DNA from: JACVRW01 sp963835705
Lineage (GTDB): Bacteria; Actinomycetota; Thermoleophilia; Solirubrobacterales; Thermoleophilaceae
Assembly (NCBI GenBank): GCA_963835705.1
Contig: CAWIGR010000014.1
Location: forward strand, 95,543-159,542
Length of the DNA stretch: 64,000 nt
Direction: 5' to 3'
Positions 26,175-37,813 of this stretch are shown here, in pieces. The translations under genes and the position numbers were made by a program. The stretch's first letter is position 1, and each line of letters opens with the position of its first letter. Under the pieces are notes generated by a model, which saw only the letters and a list, made by a program, of their open reading frames with translations, made no database searches and had not been told where the DNA came from.

Positions 26175-26827
26175 AGCAGGTGCTCGAGTCCGATCGTGGG
26201 CGAGCGCTCCAGGGACTGCACTCGGCGCACGGCGAGGAGCACGCCCGGCATGAACGACTGGCGGTCGACCGAGTCGTGGCGGATCGTGAGCGTCTGGCCC
26301 GGGCCCCCGAAGATCACCTCCTGGTGCGCCACCAGCCCGGGGAGGCGCACCGAGTGGATCGGCTCGTGCACGTTCCCGCCGCTCTCACGCACCAGCTCGG
26401 CGGTGCGGGCCGCGGTGCCCGACGGGGCGTCGACCTTGCGGTCGTGGTGCAGCTCGACGATCTCGCACTCCGGCATGTGTGCCGCGGCCTCCTGGGCGAA
26501 GATCATCATCAGCACCGCACCGATCGCGAAGTTCGGGGCGACGAAGAGGTTTCCTGTTCCCACCCCTTCCAAGCCCGAGAAGTCCGCACCCGAGGTGCCC
26601 ACCACGCAGTGGACGCCGGCCTCCAGGCAGAGCCGCGCGTTCTCGGCCGCGGAGTCAGGCACCGAGAAGTCCACCACCACGTCGGCGTCCCCGAGCACGT
26701 CGGGGAGCGCCGTCTCGAGCAGCGGGTCGGCGCGGCCGACGAGCGCCATGTCGCCGGCGTGCTCGACCGCTTCGCACACCGTCTGGCCCATGCGCCCCGC
26801 GGCGCCCGAGACCGCGACGTTGATCAA
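26171..26827 (-). CDS. dapB: 4-hydroxy-tetrahydrodipicolinate reductase
   Basis: Second step of the diaminopimelate pathway. 218 residues from TTG 26827: nucleotide-binding VAVSGAAGRMGQTVCEAV, VVVDFSVP and VVGTSG, then the catalytic signature ELHHDRKVDAPSGTA. The start overlaps the M16 peptidase stop (TTGA); upstream in-frame residues are Arg/Gly shadow. It is somewhat shorter than the usual 240-270 residues, mainly in the N-terminal domain. dapA is 4 kb away on the same strand. Confidence 0.93.
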   Translation of the reverse strand: MINVAVSGAAGRMGQTVCEAVEHAGDMALVGRADPLLETALPDVLGDADVVVDFSVPDSAAENARLCLEAGVHCVVGTSGADFSGLEGVGTGNLFVAPNFAIGAVLMMIFAQEAAAHMPECEIVELHHDRKVDAPSGTAARTAELVRESGGNVHEPIHSVRLPGLVAHQEVIFGGPGQTLTIRHDSVDRQSFMPGVLLAVRRVQSLERSPTIGLEHLL

Positions 26828-28107
26828 GCGGCCTCCGCGAGCTCGGGCGACACCGCCTCGAGCGCCGTCCTGAAGACCTCCTCGTCCCCACCCACGCCGG
26901 CGGCCGAGAGCCGGTCGGGCCCCCACAGCTCGCCGGCCAGAGCGGTGAGGTCATCGAGCGTGACGGCGTCGAAGGCGGCCAGCACCTCGTCCACGGTGAG
27001 CAGCGGCACGCCCATCAGGACGGAGCTGCCGAGCCGGTTCATGCGCGTGAGCGTCGACTCCATCGACAGCACCGTGCGGCCCTTCGCGTTCTCGCGGGCG
27101 AGCACGAGCTCGGCCTCGCTCACGCCGTCCTCCTGGAGGCGGCGCAGCTCGGTGCCGATCACCTCGATCGCCTCGCGCACCCGGTCGGGCCGGGTGCCCA
27201 CGTAGAGCCCCACCTGCCCGGAGTCCTGGTAGTGGCTGGCGTATGAGTAGACCGCGTACGCGAGGCCGCGCTTCTCCCGCACCTCCTGGAACAGCCGCGA
27301 CGAGGTGGAGCCGCCCAGGACCGTGTCGAGCACGCGCAAAGCGAAGCGGCGGTCGTCGCCGCGCGGGATCCCGCGCCCGCCGAGGCACACGTGGTACTGC
27401 TCCGTCTCCTTGCTGTGGAAGCGGAGCTCCGGCGCCGGACCGTCCGGCGACGCCGCCGCCACGGGCGCCGGCGCACCCACCTTGGGGAACGCGCTCTCCA
27501 CGAGGGCCACGACCGCGTCGTGGTCGAGGTTGCCAGCCGCCGCGACGACCATGTTGCCGGGCACGTAGTGTCCGTCGTGCCAGGCGGCGATCTGCGGCAC
27601 GGGCACCGACGAGACCACCTCGGCCCTGCCGATGATCGGCCGGCCGAGCGGGTGCTCGCCGAAGATCGCTTCGGCCATCACGTCGTGCACCTTGTCCGAC
27701 GGCTCGTCCTCGTACATGGCGATCTCCTCGATCACCACGTCGCGCTCGGAGTCCACGTCGGGGTAGGCGGGGCGCAGCACCATGTCCTGGAGCACGTCGA
27801 AGGCGCGCTCGAGGTGACCGTCGAGGAAGCGCGAGAAGACGGAGGTGGTCTCCTTGCCGGTGCCGGCGTTGACCTCCGCCCCCATCGCGTCGAACGCCTC
27901 GTCGATCTCGCGCGAGCTGAACCGGTCGGTGCCCTTGAAGAGCAGGTGCTCCAGGAAGTGCGAGATGCCGGCCTGCTCGACGCCCTCGTCACGCGAGCCG
28001 GCCCGGATCCACATGCCGAGCGCGATGGACCGCACCGAGGGCATCGCCTCGGTGACGACCCGGACCCCCGAGTCAAGGGTGGTCAGTCGAGCGGCTTCGG
28101 TGCTCAC
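26824..28107 (-). CDS. M16 family zinc peptidase (processing-peptidase type)
   Basis: 427 residues. The inverted zinc motif HFLEH (ISHFLEHLLFKGT, near residue 50) and the distal glutamates in ERDVVIEEIAMYEDEP are present. The second, non-catalytic domain starts around HVCLGGRGIPRGDDRR with GSTSSRLFQEVREKRGLAY. Related to YmxG/PqqL-type peptidases usually found between pnp and dapB, as here. GTG 28107 overlaps the pnp stop by one base. Substrate unknown. Confidence 0.93.
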   Translation of the reverse strand: MSTEAARLTTLDSGVRVVTEAMPSVRSIALGMWIRAGSRDEGVEQAGISHFLEHLLFKGTDRFSSREIDEAFDAMGAEVNAGTGKETTSVFSRFLDGHLERAFDVLQDMVLRPAYPDVDSERDVVIEEIAMYEDEPSDKVHDVMAEAIFGEHPLGRPIIGRAEVVSSVPVPQIAAWHDGHYVPGNMVVAAAGNLDHDAVVALVESAFPKVGAPAPVAAASPDGPAPELRFHSKETEQYHVCLGGRGIPRGDDRRFALRVLDTVLGGSTSSRLFQEVREKRGLAYAVYSYASHYQDSGQVGLYVGTRPDRVREAIEVIGTELRRLQEDGVSEAELVLARENAKGRTVLSMESTLTRMNRLGSSVLMGVPLLTVDEVLAAFDAVTLDDLTALAGELWGPDRLSAAGVGGDEEVFRTALEAVSPELAEAA

Positions 28108-30380
28108 TAGTCGGTGCGGCTGCGGTCCCGGTCGCGCTCACGCGGACGGCGGTCCCGGTCCCGGTCGCGCGGACGGCGGTCCCGCCCGCGGCCGTCGCCG
28201 CGCCCGTTCCCGCGGTCGCCGCGGCCGCCCTTGTCGCCGGTGCCCATCGAGGCCAGCTCCTCGGCGGACTTGCCCGCGATCTCGGGGTCCTCCGCGAGGC
28301 GCAGGCCGACCCGGCCCCGCTCGCGGTCGACCTCGACCACCTTGACATGCAGCTCGTCGCCGCGGTTGACGACCTCCTCCACCGTGTTCGGGCGCTGGCC
28401 CGGCGCGATGTTCGAGATGTGCAGCAGGCCGTCGGTGCCCTTGGCGAGCTCGACGAAGGCGCCGAACGTGGTCGTCTTCACGACCTTGCCGGTGAACTCG
28501 TCGCCGACCTCTACCTCCTTGGTCATCGAGCGGATCCGGTCGACCAGGGCGTCGCCCTGCTCGCCGGTCTGCGCGTAGATGCGCACCGTGCCGTCGTCCT
28601 CGATGTCGATCTGGGCGTCGAACTCCTCGCACAGGGCGCGGATCGTCTCGCCGCCCTTGCCGATCACGGCGCCGATCTTCTCGGTGTCGATCTGGATCGC
28701 GCTGATCCGCGGCGCGTACTGCGACAGCTCCGAACGCGGCTCGGAGATCGTGTCGTTCATCTTGCCGAGGATCGTCAGGCGCGCGTCCTTGGCCTGCGCG
28801 AGCGCGTCGCGCAGGATGTCGAACGTCACGCCGGTGATCTTGATGTCCATCTGCAGGGCGGTGATCCCGTCGGAGGTGCCGGCGACCTTGAAGTCCATGT
28901 CGCCGAGGTGGTCCTCCACCCCCGCGATGTCCGTCAGGACGATGTAGTCGTCGCCCTCCTTGATGAGGCCCATCGCCACGCCGGCCACCGGCGCCTTGAG
29001 CGGCACGCCGGCATCCATCAGCGACAGCGAGGAGCCGCACACCGAGGCCATCGACGAGGAGCCGTTCGACTCGAGGATGTCCGACACCACGCGGATCGTG
29101 TACGGGAAGTCCTCGATCGACGGCACCACCGGCACCAGGGCCCGCTCCGCGAGCGCGCCGTGGCCGATGTCTCGGCGCTTCGGCCCGCGCATGAAGCCGG
29201 CCTCCCCGACCGAGAACGGCGGGAAGTTGTAGTGGTGGAAGTAGTGCTTGGCCTCCTGGAGACCGAGCGTGTCGAGCCGCATCTCCTCACGGGTGGTGCC
29301 GAGCGCGGCAACCGAGAAGGCCTGTGTCTGGCCGCGGGTGAAGATCGCCGAGCCGTGCGTGCGCGGGGCGACCCCGACCTCGATCCAGATGTCGCGGATC
29401 TCCTGCGCGGCGCGGCCGTCGGGGCGCTTCTTCTCCACCGCGATGCGCTTGCGGATGATGTCCTTCTCGAGCTTGTCGAACGCGAGCTGGGCGGTGGCGC
29501 GGCGCTCGGCGTGGCCGTCGGACTCCGGGTCGCCGGCGAGCGCCTCGAGCGCCTCCTCCTCGACCCGCTTGGTGGCGTCCTGGCGCTCGAGCTTGTCGGG
29601 CACCTGGGTGGCCTCGTCGAGCGCGGCGCCGAAGCGGTCGCTCAGCTGGGCGGCGATCCCCTCGTCCACCTGCGGAGGGGTGACCTCGTCCTTGTCCTTG
29701 CCGGCCTGGCGGCGCAGGTCGTGCTGGGCCTGGCAGAGCTCCTTGATCGCGGCGTGGGCGATGTCGAGCGCGTCGAGCACCTCGGCCTCGGCGATCTCGT
29801 TGGCGCCCGCCTCGACCATCAGGATGGCCTCCTCGGTGCCCGCGACCACGAGGTCGAGCGGCGACTCGAGCAGCCACTCCTCGTCGGGGTTGACGAGGAA
29901 GTTGCCCTCGGCATCCTGGCCGATGCGAACGGCGCCCACGGGCGCCGGGAAGGGGATGTTCGACACCATCAGCGCGGCGCTGGCGCCGTTCATCGCGAGG
30001 ATGTCGTAGGGGTGCTCGTGGTCCACCGACATGGGGATCGAGACCAGCTGCGTCTCGCGCCGCCAGCCCTTCGGGAAGAGCGGGCGCAGAGGCCGGTCGA
30101 TCATGCGGGCGGTGAGGGTGGCCTTCTCGCCGGCGCGGCCCTCGCGGCGGAAGAAGCTGCCGGGGATCTTGCCCGCGGCGTACATGCGCTCCTCCACGTC
30201 GACGGTGAGCGGCAGGAAGTCGACGTCGCGCACGTTGCCCGCCGTCGCGGTGCACAGCACCTTCGTCTCCCCCGCCGTCACGACCACGGAGCCGCTCGCC
30301 TGCTTGGCAAGCTTGCCGGTCTCGAACTCGATCTCGGTACCGCCGATCTCGAGGGAGACCCGGCTGACGCCATCAGTCAT
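28107..30380 (-). CDS. pnp: polyribonucleotide nucleotidyltransferase
   Basis: 757-residue phosphorolytic exoribonuclease. Two RNase PH cores flank an alpha domain. The second core shows FSVGEAGFMRGPKRRDIGHG and SSMASVCGSSLSLMDAGVP. A KH domain (IGAVIGKGGETIRAL) and an S1 domain (GDEFTGKVVKTTTFGAFVEL) follow. The last 45 residues are an Arg/Asp/Gly low-complexity tail, a probable RNA-binding extension. ATG 30380 is preceded by GGAAAGGA. Upstream lies a leader with hairpins. Confidence 0.97.
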   Translation of the reverse strand: MTDGVSRVSLEIGGTEIEFETGKLAKQASGSVVVTAGETKVLCTATAGNVRDVDFLPLTVDVEERMYAAGKIPGSFFRREGRAGEKATLTARMIDRPLRPLFPKGWRRETQLVSIPMSVDHEHPYDILAMNGASAALMVSNIPFPAPVGAVRIGQDAEGNFLVNPDEEWLLESPLDLVVAGTEEAILMVEAGANEIAEAEVLDALDIAHAAIKELCQAQHDLRRQAGKDKDEVTPPQVDEGIAAQLSDRFGAALDEATQVPDKLERQDATKRVEEEALEALAGDPESDGHAERRATAQLAFDKLEKDIIRKRIAVEKKRPDGRAAQEIRDIWIEVGVAPRTHGSAIFTRGQTQAFSVAALGTTREEMRLDTLGLQEAKHYFHHYNFPPFSVGEAGFMRGPKRRDIGHGALAERALVPVVPSIEDFPYTIRVVSDILESNGSSSMASVCGSSLSLMDAGVPLKAPVAGVAMGLIKEGDDYIVLTDIAGVEDHLGDMDFKVAGTSDGITALQMDIKITGVTFDILRDALAQAKDARLTILGKMNDTISEPRSELSQYAPRISAIQIDTEKIGAVIGKGGETIRALCEEFDAQIDIEDDGTVRIYAQTGEQGDALVDRIRSMTKEVEVGDEFTGKVVKTTTFGAFVELAKGTDGLLHISNIAPGQRPNTVEEVVNRGDELHVKVVEVDRERGRVGLRLAEDPEIAGKSAEELASMGTGDKGGRGDRGNGRGDGRGRDRRPRDRDRDRRPRERDRDRSRTD

Positions 30381-30421
30381 GTGTGTTCCTTTCCGCCGCA
30401 GCGCAAGCCTTGGCTCGCGGC

Positions 30422-30447
30422 GCGGCTAGCCGCCTCCGGTTGGCGGC
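30422..30447 (-). promoter_or_regulatory. overlapping hairpins in the pnp leader
   Basis: A 12-bp perfect palindrome GCGGCTAGCCGC (30422-30433) overlaps a hairpin GCCGCC/GGCGGC with a seven-base loop (30429-30447). They cannot form together. They lie about 45-65 bases before the pnp start. pnp leaders are autoregulated in some bacteria; whether that applies here is unknown. Confidence 0.35.
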
Positions 30448-30484
30448 ATGGCTTTCATGCGTTCCTTTGCGAACCCGTCGAAGG

Positions 30485-30989
30485 CTAGCAGCGGGTCCGC
30501 AGCGCTTCGCGAAACGTGGCGCCCGGCACGCCGGGGTGGGCGAGGCCGTTCAGGAACTGCGTCGGGGTGGTCGTCACACCGGCGCGGATGCCGCTGCGGA
30601 AGTCGCGCTCCACCCGCGGCCGCGAGGGCATCCGAGCGGCGGTCGGCCTCGAAGCGGTCGAGGTCGAGGCCGAGCCGGCGGGCGCGCCGCCAGAGGTGCG
30701 GGTCGTCGAGGTGGCCCTGGTCCTCGAGCAGCGAGTCGTGCATCTCCCAGAAGCGGCCTTGGAGGCCGGCTGCCTCGGCGGCGGCGGCCAGCACCCGGGC
30801 GCGGGGGTGCTTCGAGATCACCGGGAAGTGGCGGAAGACACGCCGCACGGGCAGCTCCTTGAGGATCAGGTGCGCCTGCGCGCAGTAGGGGCACTCGAGG
30901 TCGGCGTACTCGATCACCACCGGCCCCGAGCCGCGGACGTGGTCGTCCGCGCCGGGCTCAGGCGGGGGTGCGCTGGTCCAGCGCGTCAA
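30485..30989 (-). CDS. DsbA-family thioredoxin-fold protein (one frame break)
   Basis: About 167 residues, no signal peptide, so probably cytoplasmic. Active site C33-P-Y-C36 in EYADLECPYCAQAH, then VFRHFPVISKHPRA. The C-terminal part with the cis-Pro loop (RAGVTTTPTQFLNG) is in another frame; one extra base lies near 30630. Start TTG 30989 overlaps the peroxiredoxin gene by 32 bases; no better start exists. Possibly a reductant or partner of the peroxiredoxin encoded just upstream. Confidence 0.8.
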
Positions 30990-31419
30990 AGATCAGGTTG
31001 GCCCCCGGCACCTCGAGCGGCGGGGACATGTAGGACCACTCGACGATGCCCTCGCCGTTCACCATCACCAGGGCGCGTCCGGACACCCCGTACTCCTCGG
31101 ACCACACGCCGTAGGCCTTGGCCACCTCGCCCTTTGGATGGAAGTCGGCGAGCAGCGGGATGTCGAGGTTCATGTGGCTCCGGAACGCGCGGTGGCAGAA
31201 CGCCCCGTCGACCGAGATGCCGAGCAGCTTGGCGCCGCGCTCCTCGAGCTCGCCGAGCACCTCCTGGTAGACGCTCAGCTGGTCCGTGCAGACGGGGCTG
31301 AAGTCGGCGGGGTAGAAGGCCAGCACGACGGTCTGGCCCCGGAAGTCGGCGAGCGAGACGGGTTGCCCGTCCTGGTCGGGGAGCGTGAACTGCGGGGCCT
31401 GGGCGCCGGCCTCGACCAC
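30958..31419 (-). CDS. peroxiredoxin (AhpC/TSA family)
   Basis: 153 residues. Peroxidatic Cys44 lies in FYPADFSPVCTDQLSVYQE, the P-x3-(T/S)-x2-C pattern, and Cys84 in GAFCHRAF may resolve it. AQAPQFTLPDQDGQPVSL and the VVLAFYPADF strand are typical. Reduces hydroperoxides in the cytoplasm. GTG 31419 lies 11 bases after the rpsO stop and no good ribosome-binding site is seen, so expression may depend on the rpsO transcript. Confidence 0.9.
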   Translation of the reverse strand: MVEAGAQAPQFTLPDQDGQPVSLADFRGQTVVLAFYPADFSPVCTDQLSVYQEVLGELEERGAKLLGISVDGAFCHRAFRSHMNLDIPLLADFHPKGEVAKAYGVWSEEYGVSGRALVMVNGEGIVEWSYMSPPLEVPGANLIFDALDQRTPA

Positions 31420-31430
31420 GACGCGAGGGC

Positions 31431-31700
31431 CTAGCGCCGCAGCCCGAGCTCCTGGATGAGAGCCCGGTAGCGGTCGATGTCGCTGGCCTGGAGGTACTTG
31501 AGCAGGCGGCGGCGCTTGCCGACCAGCATCAGCAGCCCACGGCGCGAGTGATGGTCCTTCGTGTGCTCGCGCAGGTGCTCGGTCAGCTCGTTGATGCGAG
31601 CGGTGAGCAGCGCGACCTGGACCTCGGTGGATCCGGTGTCGCCGTCGGCGCGCCCATGGCGCGCGACGATCTCGCGCTTCTTGTCCGCGGTCAACGTCAT
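31431..31700 (-). CDS. rpsO: 30S ribosomal protein S15
   Basis: 89 residues with the full S15 pattern: TGSTEVQVALLTARINELTE, then HLREHTKDHHSRRGLL and LVGKRRRLLKYL. It binds 16S rRNA helix 22 early in small-subunit assembly. ATG 31700 has a -10-like TACGGT nine bases upstream and no Shine-Dalgarno, suggesting its own leaderless promoter inside the ribF-pnp block. Confidence 0.97.
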   Translation of the reverse strand: MTLTADKKREIVARHGRADGDTGSTEVQVALLTARINELTEHLREHTKDHHSRRGLLMLVGKRRRLLKYLQASDIDRYRALIQELGLRR

Positions 31701-31709
31701 CGGCGGGAA

Positions 31710-31715
31710 ACCGTA
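31710..31715 (-). promoter_or_regulatory. candidate -10 box (TACGGT) of rpsO
   Basis: Minus-strand TACGGT nine bases before the rpsO ATG in the short ribF-rpsO gap. No clear -35. Confidence 0.3.
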
Positions 31716-31748
31716 GCAGCCACCGGCGGGTCCTCCGCGCGGACGCGA

Positions 31749-32627
31749 TCAAGCGCGGGCCGTGATCGCCCGCGCCTCCTCCACGTCGCGGTTCATCTGC
31801 TCCACGAGCTCGTCCACCGACTCGAATCGCCTCTCGCCGCGCATCCGCTCCACGAACGCGATCCGCAGCGTCTGGCCGTACAGGTCGCCCTGGAAGTCGA
31901 TCAGGTGCGCCTCCACCAGCAGCCCCCGACCGGTCTCGAACGTGGGGCGCACCCCGACGTTCACGGCTGCCGGGCGGCCGTGCGCGAACGCCGCGTACAC
32001 GCCGTGCCCGGGGCAGACGAAGGCGTCGTCCGGGACGATGTTGGCGGTCGGCATCTCGAGCGTGCGCCCTCGCCGGTCGCCCTCCACCACCACCCCCTCG
32101 AACAGGAACGGCCCGCCCAGGAACTCGGCCGCCTCCTTCACCTCGCCGGCCGCGACGAGCCCGCGGATCTGCGTGGACGAGACCGTCTCACCCTCCACCT
32201 CGACCAGCGGCGTGACGTTCGTCTCGAACTCGTCGTGCGAGCGCAGGAAATCGGCCGTGCCCCGCGCGCCCTTGCCGAATCGGAAGTTCTCCCCCACCGA
32301 CACCCGCTCGGCCCCCAGCCGCCGGATCAGCACGTCCTGCACGAAGTCCTCGGCGCTCTGCTCGGAGAACCCGCGGTCGAACGGGATCACCACGAGCTCC
32401 TCCACGCCGAGCCCCTCGATCAGGTCGCGCTTCACCGGGAACGGGTTGAGCAGCTTCGGCGTGGCCTCCGGATGGATCACCGACAGCGGGTGCGGGTCGA
32501 AGGTCAGCACCGTGTCGCTGCCGCGGATGACCTCACGGTGGCCGAGGTGGACGCCGTCGAACGTGCCGATGGCGACTGTGCGCGGGCCCGTGCCCGGCTC
32601 GACCTCGGTGAGCGAGAAGACCTTCAT
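31749..32627 (-). CDS. ribF: bifunctional riboflavin kinase / FAD synthetase
   Basis: 292 residues. The N-terminal FAD synthetase domain shows AIGTFDGVHLGH, LTFDPHPLSVI and VGENFRFGKGARG, with SSTQIRGL near its end. The C-terminal riboflavin kinase shows GRTLEMPTANI and GVYAAFAHG, with NVGVRPTFETG. Makes FMN and FAD. Start ATG 32627 overlaps the truB stop (ATGA). Confidence 0.95.
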   Translation of the reverse strand: MKVFSLTEVEPGTGPRTVAIGTFDGVHLGHREVIRGSDTVLTFDPHPLSVIHPEATPKLLNPFPVKRDLIEGLGVEELVVIPFDRGFSEQSAEDFVQDVLIRRLGAERVSVGENFRFGKGARGTADFLRSHDEFETNVTPLVEVEGETVSSTQIRGLVAAGEVKEAAEFLGGPFLFEGVVVEGDRRGRTLEMPTANIVPDDAFVCPGHGVYAAFAHGRPAAVNVGVRPTFETGRGLLVEAHLIDFQGDLYGQTLRIAFVERMRGERRFESVDELVEQMNRDVEEARAITARA

Positions 32628-33457
32628 GCGGGCGCGAACACTACGACGGGCTGGAGCTCGTCACCGCGAGGCTCGGCGATGGCAACGAGCTCGTCGCCGT
32701 GGACGAGGCGGACCGCGGGGTCCATGGCTTCGTGGCCCGCGGCCACGGCGGTCGCTCCCGTCGCGGCCGCCGCGACACGACGCCCGTGCCGGGCGGCGGC
32801 CGCTTCGCGCTCGTCCAGCGCCCGCTCTGGCAGGAACCCCAGCGCCTCGGCCAGGGGCACGATGCGCTCGGGATCCGCGTCCTCCAGCCGGAAGTTCCCG
32901 ATCGCCGTGCGCTCCAGCTCGTCGCAGTAGGCGTCGCCCAGGTCAGCGATCAGCGTCCGCACGTACGTGCCGGCCGAGCACTCGATCTCGAACGCGGCCC
33001 GATCGCCCTCCGACCACAGGAGCGACGCCCGGTACACGGTCACCGGACGCGCCTCCGGCTCCACCCGCTCCCCCGCCCGGGCCATCTCGTAGGCGCGCCG
33101 GCCGCCAAGCTTCACCGCCGAGAACGCGGGCGGGCGCTGCATCTGCGGGCCCACCGGGATCGACAGCCGCTCCGGCATGCGGCCGGTCTGCACCAGCTCG
33201 CCGTCGCGGTCGAGCGTGTCCGAGACCCACCCCAGCCGCGCCACCGCGCGGTAGGTCTTCGGCAGCCCCATCAGGAACCGCTGCGCCCGGGTGGCCCGCC
33301 CAACCAGCACGAGCAGCAGGCCCGTGGCGAACGGGTCGAGCGTGCCGGCGTGCCCCACCTTGGCGCCGCGCGGCAGCGACCGGCGGACCTCGGCGACCAC
33401 GTCGTGCGATGTCAGCCCCGCCGGCTTTGCCCGGAGCAGGACCCCGGCCGGGAGCAC
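32624..33457 (-). CDS. truB: tRNA pseudouridine-55 synthase
   Basis: 277 residues. Catalytic Asp41 sits in VGHAGTLDPFATGLL; KTYRAVARLGWVSDTLDRDG, RPPAFSAVKLGGRRAYE and ECSAGTYVRTLIADLG are the other TruB motifs. GTG 33457 follows the nrnA stop without a gap (TGA-GTG). Acts on U55 of elongator tRNAs. Confidence 0.96.
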   Translation of the reverse strand: MLPAGVLLRAKPAGLTSHDVVAEVRRSLPRGAKVGHAGTLDPFATGLLLVLVGRATRAQRFLMGLPKTYRAVARLGWVSDTLDRDGELVQTGRMPERLSIPVGPQMQRPPAFSAVKLGGRRAYEMARAGERVEPEARPVTVYRASLLWSEGDRAAFEIECSAGTYVRTLIADLGDAYCDELERTAIGNFRLEDADPERIVPLAEALGFLPERALDEREAAAARHGRRVAAAATGATAVAAGHEAMDPAVRLVHGDELVAIAEPRGDELQPVVVFAPA

Positions 33458-34453
33458 TCAGCCGGACAGCTGCTCGCCGACGAGCTCGCGCAGGCGCTGC
33501 ACGAGCTCCGGGTACGGCTGCGGGGTCGAGAACCCGGCGGCCTGCGGGTGCCCACCGCCCCCGAACTCGCGGGCGATGCGGGATACGTCGACCCTGCCGT
33601 CGGTCGCGCGCAGGCTCACCTTGCGCATCCCGTTGCGGTCCTCGGAGAGCAGCTCGCGCACGAGCACCGCGACGGCCGTCCCCTCCACGGCGCGCATGTG
33701 GTCCACCACGCCCTCGGAGTCGGTCTCGAACGCGCCGGTCTGCTCGTAGTCCTTCTTGACGAGGTGGGCGATCGTGATCGTCCCGTCGTCGTGGCGCTCG
33801 ACACTCGAGAGCGCCCGTTGCAGCAACTGCACACGCCGAAAGGGCAGGTTCTCGTACAGGCGGCGGTACACCTGGTGCGGCTCCACCCCGGCCTCGATCA
33901 GCTCGGCGGCCATCCGGTGCGCCATCGGCGTGGCGTTCTCGTACATGAACCGGCCGGTGTCGGTGACGAGCCCCGTGTAGAGCGCGTCGGCGATCGGGGC
34001 GGTGATCTCCGCTTCCAGCTCCTTCGCGATCCGCCACACGATCTCCGCGGTGGAGGAGGCGGCCGGGCTGACCAGGTTGACCGTTCCGAAGCGGGTGTTG
34101 TCGTGGTGGTGGTCGATGTTGAGGATGTGGAGCCCGTCGCCCTGCAGGAAGTCGACCGGCATCCGGTCGATGTTTCCGCAGTCGAGGAAGACGATGGTGC
34201 GTTCCGCGACGTCGTCGGGCGGCGCTCCGACCAGGCGCTTGTCGAACGTCCAGGCGCGGTACTCCCACGGCAGCGGGAACTCGTCCGGCGACATGAACAT
34301 CAGGCTGTCCTTGCCGAGCTGCTCGAGGATCCAGTGCATCGCTAGCAGCGAGCCGAGGGCGTCGCCGTCCGGGTTCTCGTGGGTCGTCAGCAGCAGCTTG
34401 TCCGCCGCAAGCAGCTCAGCGATCACCTGATCCTGTTCGGTCGCGACGCTCAT
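33458..34453 (-). CDS. nrnA: DHH-family phosphoesterase (NrnA-like oligoribonuclease / pAp phosphatase)
   Basis: 331 residues. The DHH domain has THENPDGDALGS, FLDCGN and ILNIDHHHDN metal-binding motifs; the DHHA1 domain ends with REFGGGGHPQAAGF. In this family the enzyme degrades nano-RNAs and 3'-phosphoadenosine 5'-phosphate. Placed between rbfA and truB as in many Gram-positives. ATG 34453 overlaps the rbfA stop (ATGA). Confidence 0.92.
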   Translation of the reverse strand: MSVATEQDQVIAELLAADKLLLTTHENPDGDALGSLLAMHWILEQLGKDSLMFMSPDEFPLPWEYRAWTFDKRLVGAPPDDVAERTIVFLDCGNIDRMPVDFLQGDGLHILNIDHHHDNTRFGTVNLVSPAASSTAEIVWRIAKELEAEITAPIADALYTGLVTDTGRFMYENATPMAHRMAAELIEAGVEPHQVYRRLYENLPFRRVQLLQRALSSVERHDDGTITIAHLVKKDYEQTGAFETDSEGVVDHMRAVEGTAVAVLVRELLSEDRNGMRKVSLRATDGRVDVSRIAREFGGGGHPQAAGFSTPQPYPELVQRLRELVGEQLSG

Positions 34454-34794
34454 CCGTCGTCCAGAAGCTCGGAGATGCGCATTCCTCTGTCTATCGACTC
34501 GTCGAATACGAACCGGAGGGTCGGCGTACGCTTCATTCGGAGCTCGCGCGCGATCGCCTGCTGGAGCAGTCCGTGCGCCGAGGCGAGGCCGGCCAACGTG
34601 TCGTCGCGCTCGGACTCGCTTCCGAGCACGCTCACGAACACGCGGGCGTGGCGCAGGTCAGGGCTTGTCTCGACAGAGGTCAAAGTCACGAATCCTATGC
34701 GCGGGTCTGAGAAGCCTTCGGCGATGCGTGCGGAGAGGACTTCGCGCACCGCCTCGTTGACCCTGCGCATCCGGTCTCCGGTCACTCTACTCAA
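34450..34794 (-). CDS. rbfA: ribosome-binding factor A
   Basis: 114 residues; KH-fold 30S maturation factor. MRRVNEAVREVLSARIAE, IGFVTLTSVETSPDLRHARV and LRMKRTPTLRFVFDES are diagnostic. The start is TTG 34794, overlapping the DUF503 stop (TTGA). Confidence 0.94.
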   Translation of the reverse strand: MSRVTGDRMRRVNEAVREVLSARIAEGFSDPRIGFVTLTSVETSPDLRHARVFVSVLGSESERDDTLAGLASAHGLLQQAIARELRMKRTPTLRFVFDESIDRGMRISELLDDG

Positions 34795-35087
34795 AGGTCC
34801 TCGGTCGACAGCAAGCGAATCTCCACCCGCGCCCCCTCGGGGTATATGCCCAGGACGTAGCGTTCAATGCCCACCCCGTGTTCCCTCAGCTGGCCTGCTT
34901 GGCGGCCGACCAGCGCGGCGGTGAGCGTCGAGCGCTGCCACAGGTCATGGTGGTCGGTCTCCGCGACCGACGCTCCGAAGCGGCGCTGGAGCTGCGCCTT
35001 CAGCGAGGAGAGCTCCTTGCGCTTGCCCTTCAAGCTCCCGTTGTTCGGAAAGTGCAAGTGGATCTCGAGGAGGCAGACGAACGCCAC
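34791..35087 (-). CDS. DUF503 family protein
   Basis: 98 residues, DUF503 (YlxP-like), a small alpha-beta protein normally found between infB and rbfA, as here. Features: VCLLEIHLHFPNNGSLKGKR, then RFGASVAETDHHDLWQRSTL. Suggested to take part in ribosome assembly from context; no activity is established. GTG 35087 is preceded by GGAGGCGAA. Confidence 0.88.
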   Translation of the reverse strand: MAFVCLLEIHLHFPNNGSLKGKRKELSSLKAQLQRRFGASVAETDHHDLWQRSTLTAALVGRQAGQLREHGVGIERYVLGIYPEGARVEIRLLSTEDL

Positions 35088-35134
35088 TTCGCCTCCCAGG
35101 CTACGCCTGTCACCGGCCCGGCACCCTGCGGCGG

Positions 35135-37785
<2,651 letters not shown>

Positions 37786-37813
<28 letters not shown>

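Noticed and set aside
28347..30488. 713-codon plus-strand open frame opposite pnp
   Set aside because: Shadow of PNPase; composition is His/Asp/Val repeats with no fold.
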